From: Torulaspora globosa
Lineage: Eukaryota; Ascomycota; Saccharomycetes; Saccharomycetales; Saccharomycetaceae
Assembly: GCF_014133895.1 (NCBI RefSeq)
Contig: NC_050732.1
Coordinates: forward strand, 124,001-188,000
Direction of reading: 5' to 3'
DNA: 64,000 nucleotides
The notes beneath the pieces are model-generated. The model saw only the letters and a list, made by a program, of their open reading frames with translations. It was not told where the DNA came from and did not search any database. Within the stretch, counting starts at the first letter, position 1; each line of letters starts with the position of its first letter. A program made the position numbers and the translations under genes. Positions 56,786-64,000 of the stretch are shown piece after piece.

Positions 56786-57030
56786 TTATATGGATACACG
56801 GCTACTTTCCATCGACTTTGTGGTTGGAGGCTGCCGCCTCCCCTGTATGGCTTGCATTAGACTTGTATATAAGACATGGTTGTATATATACTCTAAATTG
56901 ATTAATGACTTCAACTGGAATACGACAGTTTATTCTCTGAAGCTGTCCCTGATGTAAAAATTAGATTAGAGTGTCGCTAGAGGCCACAAACATGCCGATG
57001 TCTAACATGTCCTCTCTCTAGCTATTGTAG

Positions 57031-59184
57031 TTAGTCCTCACCTATGCGTAGTTTATTGAATTCCCTTGTGGCGCCCTCTTGTAGCGAAGGGTGCCTAATG
57101 TTTCCTGGTCTGCTGCTCATGCCAGCTAGGGATGAAGCAGCCGTGGCTGTGCCTTGGAATGATCCAGGCGGATACCACTCCCCTGTGAAAGCTTGCTGCG
57201 TGATGAAAGGATGCATTGATGCCTGCTGTGGGGTCCATCTCTCCAAAGGGTTCAAGTTGAGTATTCCCTGGAGAAAATGGGTCAGGCATCTTCGATCTTG
57301 CATTTCTTGCTCCACCAGGACATTATTATTTTTTATTTTCTTCGATATCCTGTAATGAGCTATGATATCCTGTAATGAGTCCCATTTGAAATATTGCTTA
57401 CTTGGCTGCTCCTGTGCACCGTACTCTTCGTTGTATTCTTCCACAGTCTTCAGTTTGTATTTTGGAGCCTCCTTGGAAGTACTTCCGTTATTTATCTCGT
57501 TGCTGTCCCACTTGCGTAAAAATTTCGTTGTATTTTTACCCATATCCATCATCCAAGATGGCGGGTAGCCTAGACAGTTTATGATCCTCGTCAATTGGTT
57601 GAACTCGGATGATCCCGGAAAAATTGGGATCCCTAGAAACAGCTCGGCCACTATACAACCGAGAGACCAGATGTCAATGCTTGTGGAATACGGAATCCCC
57701 AGTATAACTTCGGGTGCCCGATAAAACCTGGACTGAATATATGTATAGATAGTTCTTCTCTCTTCACATGATGAACCAAAATCGACTATCTTTAGCTCTG
57801 GCTTATCTGGTGAACAGAGAAGAATGTTCTCGGGCTTCAAATCGCAATGTACTAGCTTGGCGTCTTTCAGCACACATAAAGAATCCAACAATTGCGTCGT
57901 GAAAGATCGTATTAGGTGTATAGTCAACCCATGGAACTGATTCTGCTTTAGCAATTCGTATAAGTTATTGCTTAGAAGCTCAAACACCAGACATAGATGA
58001 TTTTTATGGATAAACGTGTCGTGCAATCTCAGAAAGTGGTGTTCGTTTCTAGGATCAACCTTCGTGTTGAGCAACTCAAGAATCTTAGCTTCTGTTATAC
58101 TCTGGTTCAGATACTCAGTTCTCGATTTCACCACTTTAACTGCCAGTATCTCCTTTGTAAGAACGTTCTGACACTTCACCACCTGACCAAAAGTACCTTG
58201 CCCCAGTATATCCAGCACAAGATATTTCCTGTTCTGCTCCGTTCCGAGCACATCATTGACGTAAAGAATGTAATCGCTATTGATATTGTCGTAACCATTG
58301 TTGCACTTTGGCTCGCTCGGTTTGGTTAGCACCCTCTTTGGATTCTTGGAAGTCTGATACGAGAAGTCGTGTGAGCAAAGAGAATAGGTTGTGATTAGAC
58401 TTTTCGTCAGGGCGATAAGGGGCGAAATCGTCTTTGAGTTTAGAGATGCTCGCCTGAACTTAGGAGTAGGATTAACTGTAGGCGCCAGATCGCTCCTTGA
58501 GGTACACTTTTGCATTTGCGGAATGACCACCTGCTGAGCTGCCACCGCACCATCGCGTCTCAATTGCTTATACGGGGGCTGCAATGAAGTCGTTGGGCTG
58601 GTACTTGGCGGGTACGCACTCAATCTTCTGTATGGCGAAACCATAGGTGCCATCGGCGGCGTAGACACGCCTGGTGCATTCGAAACGTTTGGCAAATTCT
58701 GCGGATAATGCACTACTGCCACGCTTTGTCTCCGTTGGGCATCCTGCGGATTAAAAACGCCCGGAGGGACAAATCTACCGCTGTTGAAGGACTGCTGCTG
58801 CAGCTGCTGCTGAGGAAAAAACATCGGCCTCTGTGACTGTCGCTGGCCATGCACGTTCGGATAAGCCTTGGCATCGTCATACTCGAACGGGTTAGGACCA
58901 GGTGCCCTCGCCGGTGGTACCACCAAGCTTGATTTCCTCCTCGCCGTGGAGTCTATATTTTCATCGCCGCAACTTATCAACAGTTCCTGCTCTTCTGTCA
59001 GATTAATCTTCTCCCCATTCTTAACCCCCCAAGGGTTAACAAAGTTGAAATTGACGTGCTGTTGCTGCGGCGGTTGCTGCTGCTGCTGCGAATTTCCATC
59101 CGGGCTCATAAACAGCGGGTTCCATATAGTCTCGTTTTTCCTCTCACCCTCTTCATTGCAATTGGCTTGTAATTCCGATTGCAT
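57031..59184 (-). CDS. YAK1: DYRK-family protein kinase Yak1
   Basis: The 717-residue kinase opposes Ras/PKA signalling: on glucose loss it moves to the nucleus and promotes stress and growth arrest. The N-terminal 280 residues are low-complexity (Gln runs, SPYRRLSAYPPSTSP) and hold RRKSSLVVPPARAP and FRRASLNSKTISPL, PKA-type sites that match S. cerevisiae. The kinase domain starts at LDILGQGTFGQVVKC, with LAVKVVK, VHCDLKPENILL, IVDFGSSCE and the DYRK activation loop YTYIQSRFYRAPEV. The frame extends one codon through GTG; the ATG is 59184. A 16-bp sequence is repeated at 57344 and 57364 inside the gene. Divergent from RPB4. Confidence 0.97.
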   Translation of the reverse strand: MQSELQANCNEEGERKNETIWNPLFMSPDGNSQQQQQPPQQQHVNFNFVNPWGVKNGEKINLTEEQELLISCGDENIDSTARRKSSLVVPPARAPGPNPFEYDDAKAYPNVHGQRQSQRPMFFPQQQLQQQSFNSGRFVPPGVFNPQDAQRRQSVAVVHYPQNLPNVSNAPGVSTPPMAPMVSPYRRLSAYPPSTSPTTSLQPPYKQLRRDGAVAAQQVVIPQMQKCTSRSDLAPTVNPTPKFRRASLNSKTISPLIALTKSLITTYSLCSHDFSYQTSKNPKRVLTKPSEPKCNNGYDNINSDYILYVNDVLGTEQNRKYLVLDILGQGTFGQVVKCQNVLTKEILAVKVVKSRTEYLNQSITEAKILELLNTKVDPRNEHHFLRLHDTFIHKNHLCLVFELLSNNLYELLKQNQFHGLTIHLIRSFTTQLLDSLCVLKDAKLVHCDLKPENILLCSPDKPELKIVDFGSSCEERRTIYTYIQSRFYRAPEVILGIPYSTSIDIWSLGCIVAELFLGIPIFPGSSEFNQLTRIINCLGYPPSWMMDMGKNTTKFLRKWDSNEINNGSTSKEAPKYKLKTVEEYNEEYGAQEQPSKQYFKWDSLQDIIAHYRISKKIKNNNVLVEQEMQDRRCLTHFLQGILNLNPLERWTPQQASMHPFITQQAFTGEWYPPGSFQGTATAASSLAGMSSRPGNIRHPSLQEGATREFNKLRIGED

Positions 59185-59713
59185 CACAATCTTTCTTCAA
59201 TTGCCTCCTCAGAACGGCCAAATTTCGGTCTGCTGGGATTCAAATATTCTCTGAAGGATCAAGCAACGCTATGAAAGTCTGTGTCGAGCAAAACAGCGAC
59301 CTTTTAGCACATCTCCACCGTCATATTGGTCATTATTACTGGTGATTAACCTCCTCTGCCATGCTGGGATCAACCATCACTCCTTACGTGCTTGGTCCAC
59401 GTGAGCAGCGGTACCATCCGGCTTACGCAAGCCATAGTTAAGCTTGTCAACGCAATTGCCACGTAAATCGGCCCATTGAAGACCTTAGCGAAGCAGGCCT
59501 GGTTACTCTTAGGTTGACTGGTGGCTCGTAGGCCTTGTTGTGACGCGAAGCTGCATTTCGCTGTAAGATCGGAGCCGGGTAACAAGCAATTCGTAAGGCG
59601 AGTACCTGAACAAAGACTATGCTATAATCACTTCTGATGGGAAGAACAGGTTGAAGAGCGTATCAGGGTCGATTTAGAGCGCATCGGAGGTTATCTGATT
59701 GCTGGAAGCAACA
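59185..59713. promoter_or_regulatory. Divergent promoter YAK1-RPB4
   Basis: The 529-bp spacer has a full Reb1 site (59575-59582) near RPB4 and a CACGTG at about 59399. No tRNA or other RNA gene is recognised. The minus-strand ORF in the middle is short and unconvincing. Confidence 0.5.
59575..59582 (-). promoter_or_regulatory. Reb1 site upstream of RPB4
   Basis: CCGGGTAA is the complement of TTACCCGG, a full Reb1 site, about 130 bp before the RPB4 start. The same eight bases precede PAM17. Confidence 0.6.
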
Positions 59714-60436
59714 ATGAATGTACCTGTTTCGACAATTCAGACGAGAAGGAGGTTGAAAAAAGTGGAAGAAGAGGAAAATGCAGCAACGTTGCAGTTGGGA
59801 CAGGAGTTTCAGATGAGGCAGTTGAATCATCAGGGCGAAGAGGAGGAGCTGATTGCATTGAACTTGAGTGAAGCTCGGCTCGTCATAAAGGAGGCGCTTG
59901 TAGAGCGGAAAAGGGCTTTCAGGCGTACGCAGCACAAGCGAAAGGCTAAAAAGAGAGATAGATCGAACGCTGTGAATAAGCAGGAGGATGACTCCACACT
60001 AGTGGACGGTAGGGAGAACGATGTGGGGCCCAACGGACAGCACTATGGAGACGGGAGTCGTGATAGCGATCTCGATGACGAGGAAGACGAGGAAGACGAC
60101 AATGCATTTATGCACACTGAGACGCGTGAAAAAGAGCTAGAATCTTTAGATGCGCTTCTGGAGCAGACTACAGGGGGAAATAACAAGGATCTTAAGAATA
60201 CAATGGAATATTTGACAAATTTTTCTAGATTTCGGGACCAAGAGACGGTCAGTGCTGTCATCCAGCTGTTGAAGAGCGCTGGGTTGCATCCTTTTGAAGT
60301 AGCTCAGCTGGGAACGCTTGCGTGTGACACGGCAGATGAAGCAAAGACGTTGATACCTAGCTTGAATAATAAAATCTCAGATGACGATCTGGAGAGAATC
60401 CTGAAGGAGCTGTCGAATTTGGAAACACTATACTAG
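59714..60436 (+). CDS. RPB4: RNA polymerase II subunit Rpb4
   Basis: The 240-residue protein forms, with Rpb7, the dissociable stalk of RNA polymerase II and also follows mRNA into the cytoplasm. Both ends are nearly identical to S. cerevisiae Rpb4: VSTIQTRRRLKKVEEEENAA, EEEELIALNLSEARLVIKEA, then FMHTETREKELESLDALLEQ, TTGGNNKDLKNTM, and the end RILKELSNLETLY. The charged linker between the two halves (about residues 83-133) is longer than in S. cerevisiae, giving 240 instead of 221 residues. The frame is open five codons upstream to a non-ATG codon; the ATG at 59714 gives the family start MNVP. Its stop is 9 bp from that of YUR1. Confidence 0.98.
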   Translation: MNVPVSTIQTRRRLKKVEEEENAATLQLGQEFQMRQLNHQGEEEELIALNLSEARLVIKEALVERKRAFRRTQHKRKAKKRDRSNAVNKQEDDSTLVDGRENDVGPNGQHYGDGSRDSDLDDEEDEEDDNAFMHTETREKELESLDALLEQTTGGNNKDLKNTMEYLTNFSRFRDQETVSAVIQLLKSAGLHPFEVAQLGTLACDTADEAKTLIPSLNNKISDDDLERILKELSNLETLY

Positions 60437-60445
60437 AGTCGTTTG

Positions 60446-61714
60446 TCAATTTGTTTGATTGTCCTTCAAGAAACGTTTGCCATCCCCGTTTTTCCACCAT
60501 CTCATGAGGCAGCTGTTGGGCGAAATATCTATGTTGCTTGCCGCCTGAGCATCGCATTGGCATCTCTGTTGTAACCTTAAATAATAGCTTGTGGGGCACG
60601 TACTGAATGGCGCGTGGAAATATCCTAACTCATCAAAATGTATAATTTCATCCCGGTTGAGCAGTAACGAGACAGCAATGCTATGAACAGGTGCATCACC
60701 CCATCTCTCATAGTGAAAGCCTCCTTTGGAGTCGAGGAAATCAAAAAACCGTTTGTAGCGGTCACTTCGAAAGAAGTTGAGATCTCCGATCTCGAAATTT
60801 GACCAAAAATGGCAAAGGTTGTAGTCGGTATTAGAGTCAATAATCGGTGAAAACTTCCCAATGATACCACTATCGGTTATGAAGTTATAGGAATTGTTCA
60901 CCATTGCAACGTCATCTGGAAAGGTGTCTAAATACTCCTCAACAGTGTCCCACAAGGTAGTGATAGTATCTTCGTATTCATAGAGGCTAATAACGAACCC
61001 ATATTTCTTCTTGTTATGTCTCATGAGTTTAAATGGATCGTAGGGGAAATCGCAAAAATATTCAACGTCTGGCTCTACTCGGAAGTAATAATCGTACGAG
61101 TCCAAGATCTTTTGTCTGAAGAAGTAACCGGAGTTAAATCGACACATGTTGCGATACGATTTAGAGCCTCCATAGAGCACTCCTCTGTCCCTCAGCAGTT
61201 CTAATCTGTCCTCGAATAGCTGCTCATCTATCCAATTCGGACGATCCCAATCTTCCGAAGGAATAAGGGCATAGTGCGTATTACCACTGGCCATTGCCGT
61301 TGTTGCCTCCATGAACTCTTGCGTAAAAGGAAGATCATTCAGGAAAACCCAGTCGTAATGGTAATCCCTGTTGAATCTGTCTTCGAGGGACCTCATGGAT
61401 TTCAAAGCCCCTGACAATTCGAAATTTCTCACCAGCATCAGAAGCGTAGCGTTCTCCTTTGTTGGGATTATGCTATTGCCCGCCGAAAGCACATCATCGT
61501 CATAGGTATTGGTTGATAGTTTCAAAGGTTTGAGTAAACTTCGTCGTCTTATTCCATCGTACTTCTCGACAGCATGCTTTGAATTCTCGAAGAAGGCATT
61601 CTCAATTTTGTATCGATTGTTGCAATGTTGAGCAGTGGTGAAGAGCGATTGAATGAAGAGGCCGCCAAGCACGGTGAGCAAAACGATTGCTAGTTGAATG
61701 GTTTTATCTTTCAT
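60446..61714 (-). CDS. YUR1: KTR-family mannosyltransferase (Yur1/Ktr2)
   Basis: The 422-residue Golgi type II membrane protein adds alpha-1,2-mannose to N- and O-glycans from GDP-mannose. A short cytoplasmic tail (MKDKT) precedes one signal-anchor (about residues 6-25). The GT15 catalytic region contains DWVFLNDLPFTQEF, SYRNMCRFNSGYFFRQ, YYFRVEPDVEYFCDFPYDPF and FDELGYFHAPFSTCPTSYYL. In S. cerevisiae YUR1 (YJL139C) and KTR2 (YKR061W) are duplicates; this single gene corresponds to both, with RPB4 on one side and UTP30 on the other. The frame extends 23 codons further, but 61714 gives the expected short tail. Confidence 0.95.
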   Translation of the reverse strand: MKDKTIQLAIVLLTVLGGLFIQSLFTTAQHCNNRYKIENAFFENSKHAVEKYDGIRRRSLLKPLKLSTNTYDDDVLSAGNSIIPTKENATLLMLVRNFELSGALKSMRSLEDRFNRDYHYDWVFLNDLPFTQEFMEATTAMASGNTHYALIPSEDWDRPNWIDEQLFEDRLELLRDRGVLYGGSKSYRNMCRFNSGYFFRQKILDSYDYYFRVEPDVEYFCDFPYDPFKLMRHNKKKYGFVISLYEYEDTITTLWDTVEEYLDTFPDDVAMVNNSYNFITDSGIIGKFSPIIDSNTDYNLCHFWSNFEIGDLNFFRSDRYKRFFDFLDSKGGFHYERWGDAPVHSIAVSLLLNRDEIIHFDELGYFHAPFSTCPTSYYLRLQQRCQCDAQAASNIDISPNSCLMRWWKNGDGKRFLKDNQTN

Positions 61715-61911
61715 GTGCGGCAAACCATCAGCTGCAATACGTCCTCGACAGGGGGAGAATTGCTCAATTGAACGAATAGCCAATTTTTATGGCGAAATAA
61801 GCGATGACTTTGTTGGTGTTCGTCTTTTGTATTCACCAAATAATCCAGCACGCCCAGCAAACTGTACAGCTTATATGACTAAATAAATCCCTTATTTCTA
61901 CAGCTACTGTT

Positions 61912-62730
61912 TCAAAGTCTTAGCGGTTCATCGCGAGGCTCATCGGTAGTCTCGCGAGCCTTCTCGTAGATGGACAGAGAAGGACTATTGCTTGTCTTGA
62001 CGAAAACCGAAGTGATGCCACCTTTTATGACACCACCTTGCGGCCTTTTGTTCTTATCAGTTAGAAATTCCATCACGTCGTGGGCATTTTCTATCATTTC
62101 GGCTACCGATGTCTTGCCAATTATACCAATCTTGACGCTGAGGCAGTTGTCGTTGTTGGGAACATAGGAGGTATTCTTGCAGATGCTCCTCAGCTGAGCC
62201 CTAACATAGGAGGGATCACACTCGTCGGGCATTTTCTGACCTTTTGCGGGAACCATTCGGGAGAAGCGAATAACGAAAGGCAGTTTCTTATTCCCATGGT
62301 AAAATCTATTTCCAAGGATATCACCAAGTAGGTGATGAACCCGAAAATCTGCCACAATTAGGTCAAATTCCTTATATATATGACTCATCTTAGCGCCTCT
62401 AAATCGACGCTTCAGGTTCTTGATGCTAATGATTTCTTTGAAAAGATCTGATGTAGCACTGTCAGCAGTTAATGCTGCGCGATATTTGTTGCTTGGATCT
62501 TTGGTAATTAACAGGATCCGTAGATCCTTTGGCTTATTAAGCTTGCATGATCTCAATGGGATTATTCGCGGTACATAATCCTTCTGTATGCCCATCTTTT
62601 TGCCCATGTACAGAATCATATGAACATTCTTATCCTGCTTTAAGTTCCTGTCACTTTCACAATGAGCTAGCAACGATTCTAAGGCCCTGACAGCGACGCC
62701 ATCCTTGTCCAACCGTATTGGAGATACCAT
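61912..62730 (-). CDS. UTP30: Ribosomal L1-domain protein Utp30
   Basis: The 272-residue nucleolar protein has the ribosomal-protein-L1 fold and is a non-essential part of early small-subunit precursors. It matches S. cerevisiae Utp30 (274 residues) from its first residues: MILYMGKKMGIQKDYVPRII, LLITKDPSNKYR, LFKEIISIKNLKRRFRGAKM, FDLIVADFRVHHLLGDILG, RAQLRSICKNTSYVPNNDNC and KRPQGGVIKGG. An in-frame ATG exists at 62778, but it lies only 12 bp past a PAC/RRPE pair that should be upstream of transcription; 62730 matches the S. cerevisiae start and length and is preferred. Confidence 0.93.
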   Translation of the reverse strand: MVSPIRLDKDGVAVRALESLLAHCESDRNLKQDKNVHMILYMGKKMGIQKDYVPRIIPLRSCKLNKPKDLRILLITKDPSNKYRAALTADSATSDLFKEIISIKNLKRRFRGAKMSHIYKEFDLIVADFRVHHLLGDILGNRFYHGNKKLPFVIRFSRMVPAKGQKMPDECDPSYVRAQLRSICKNTSYVPNNDNCLSVKIGIIGKTSVAEMIENAHDVMEFLTDKNKRPQGGVIKGGITSVFVKTSNSPSLSIYEKARETTDEPRDEPLRL

Positions 62731-62789
62731 TAATGTGATAAAGTTTCGATTGCCAGTGCTCTGTACTTCATTGTTCATAAACTCAGCTT

Positions 62790-62809
62790 GCGATGAGCTT
62801 GAAAAATTT
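62790..62809 (+). promoter_or_regulatory. Adjacent PAC and RRPE elements of UTP30
   Basis: GCGATGAGCT (62790-62799) is a perfect PAC element and is followed without a gap by TGAAAAATTT (62800-62809), an RRPE. This pair is the hallmark of ribosome-synthesis promoters, and places the UTP30 promoter 60-80 bp before its preferred start. Confidence 0.75.
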
Positions 62810-62971
62810 GTGCGCTTGTACAATAACGCAGTGATTTATATATACTAATAATGATAGCTTTAGAGTGTTTACGCGCCAAGTCTGATGATGATCAGCTCAT
62901 CTTGTCAGCTCGAACGCACCAAGTAGAATAGAAAAGGTACATCTCTCGATGCGAACTATATATCAATTTCC

Positions 62972-64000
62972 TTAGGTGAACAATTCAGCAATGTTGGATG
63001 GCAATTCCTCGATTTGGGTGGAGTAGAAAGTTTCCAATTCTCTCATAGCACCAACATCCTCGTTGGTGACGAAGTTGATGGCAACACCCTTTCTACCGAA
63101 ACGACCACCTCTACCGATTCTGTGGATGTAGTTTTCCTTGTTGGTTGGCAAGTCGTAGTTGATAACCAAGGAGACTTGTTGGACATCAATACCTCTAGCC
63201 AACAAATCGGTGGAGATTAAGATTCTGGAAGAGCCACTTCTGAATTCCTTCATGATGATGTCTCTCTCTTGTTGTGGCAAGTCGGAGTAGATGGAGGAGA
63301 CAGTGAAGTTGTCGGCCTTCAATTTTTGGGTCAACTCTTCGACCTTTCTTCTGGTGTTACAGAAGATAACGGCCTGGGTGACGGAGATGGAATCGTACAA
63401 GTCGGTCAAACAGTCATACTTGTATAGTTCTTGCTCGACATTAATGTAAAATTGTTGGATACCTTCCAAGGTCAATTCATCCTTCTTGACCAAGATTCTG
63501 ACTGGGTTTCTCATGAATTTGGTGGTGACTTCCAAGACGTCCTTTGGCATGGTAGCAGACAACAAGACGACTTGTGTGGTTGGTGGTAGCAGTGTGAAAA
63601 TTTGGTAGATTTGTTCTTTGAAACCAGAAGACAACATTTCATCGGCTTCATCCAAGATGAACATTTTGATGTTGTCAGTCTTGAACTTACGTCTTTGGAT
63701 GTTGTCGAAGACACGACCTGGGGTACCAACGACAATTTGAGCGTCTCTCAAACCTTCAGCATCTTCTTGGAAGGAAGTACCACCGATACAGGCGTGAACC
63801 TTGATGTCCATGTGGAAAGCCAAAGCAATGACAACCTTTTGGATTTGGAGAGCCAATTCTCTGGTTGGAGCCAAGATCAAAGCTTGTGGAGACTTCAAAG
63901 AACTGTCAATTCTTTGCAAAGCTGCAATCGAGAAGGTACCAGTCTTACCAGTACCGGATTGAGCTTGAGCCAAGACATCGTGACCTTCAACAATAGGCAA
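62972..64000 (-). CDS. TIF1: Translation initiation factor eIF4A, N-terminus missing
   Basis: The last 342 residues of the DEAD-box RNA helicase eIF4A, which unwinds mRNA leaders as part of eIF4F. The window ends before the start, with about 53 N-terminal residues missing. Motifs in order: AQSGTGKT (I), APTRELALQ (Ia), TPGR (Ib), LDEADEML (II), LLSATMP (III), [10 protein letters not shown] (V) and [10 protein letters not shown] (VI). It is nearly identical to S. cerevisiae Tif1/Tif2, which are encoded by duplicate genes YKR059W and YJL138C; this gene stands for both. Codon use is strongly biased, as in RPS5. It works with eIF4B, encoded at the left end of the window. Confidence 0.98.
   Translation of the reverse strand: MPIVEGHDVLAQAQSGTGKTGTFSIAALQRIDSSLKSPQALILAPTRELALQIQKVVIALAFHMDIKVHACIGGTSFQEDAEGLRDAQIVVGTPGRVFDNIQRRKFKTDNIKMFILDEADEMLSSGFKEQIYQIFTLLPPTTQVVLLSATMPKDVLEVTTKFMRNPVRILVKKDELTLEGIQQFYINVEQELYKYDCLTDLYDSISVTQAVIFCNTRRKVEELTQKLKADNFTVSSIYSDLPQQERDIIMKEFRSGSSRILISTDLLARGIDVQQVSLVINYDLPTNKENYIHRIGRGGRFGRKGVAINFVTNEDVGAMRELETFYSTQIEELPSNIAELFT

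Overview
The window is nuclear DNA of a budding yeast in the family Saccharomycetaceae. Most proteins align closely with a named Saccharomyces cerevisiae protein that I recognise from memory. Genes are intron-less as far as I can see, closely packed on both strands, and flanked by yeast promoter elements (Rap1, Reb1, Tbf1, Cbf1, PACE, PAC/RRPE, HAP). I could not run any search, so gene names rest on remembered sequence and gene order.

Gene order points to a lineage that did NOT go through the whole-genome duplication. Genes that S. cerevisiae splits between two sister regions are interleaved here on one track. From about 9 to 39 kb, YER020W-YER025W homologues (GPA2, RPN3, SRB4, PRO3, YAT2, GCD11) alternate with YJR105W-YJR123W homologues (ADO1, ECM27, TDA4, STE24, ILM1, JHD2, ATP2, IBA57, RPS5). 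From 39.7 to 64 kb, YKR059W-YKR065C homologues (PAM17, OAF3, LAS1, TFA2, UTP30) alternate with YJL138C-YJL151C homologues (SNA3, DAS1, RPA34, MRX5, IDS2, SFH5, ROQ1, TIM17, YAK1, RPB4), and the duplicate pairs YUR1/KTR2 and TIF2/TIF1 each appear once. Torulaspora, Zygosaccharomyces/Zygotorulaspora or Lachancea would fit; I cannot choose between them.

Layout: 0.5-6 kb TIF3, ORC4, SGV1 (a YPR161-163 block); 6.4-17.6 kb SST2, GCD11, LEU3, an MFS transporter with no S. cerevisiae orthologue I can name, YAT2; 18-24 kb RPS5, IBA57, ATP2, PRO3; 24-38.7 kb JHD2, ILM1, SRB4, RPN3, STE24, TDA4, ADO1, ECM27, GPA2; 38.7-39.5 kb two doubtful small ORFs; 39.7-53.9 kb PAM17, SNA3, DAS1, OAF3, LAS1, the snoRNA pair U14/snR190, RPA34, TFA2, MRX5, IDS2, SFH5; 53.9-64 kb BIO2, ROQ1, TIM17, YAK1, RPB4, YUR1, UTP30 and the C-terminal part of eIF4A, cut by the window end.

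The content is mainly housekeeping: translation (TIF3, GCD11, RPS5, eIF4A), ribosome synthesis (LAS1, RPA34, UTP30, U14, snR190), transcription (SRB4, TFA2, RPB4, SGV1, JHD2), mitochondria (ATP2, IBA57, PAM17, TIM17, BIO2) and signalling (SST2, GPA2, YAK1). I see no transposon, tRNA, centromere or CRISPR array. The most rewarding items are not plain ORFs: the snR190-U14 snoRNA unit, the short stress regulator ROQ1 with its heat-shock promoter, and several promoter motifs that match the known regulation of the gene they precede and in some cases decide the start codon.
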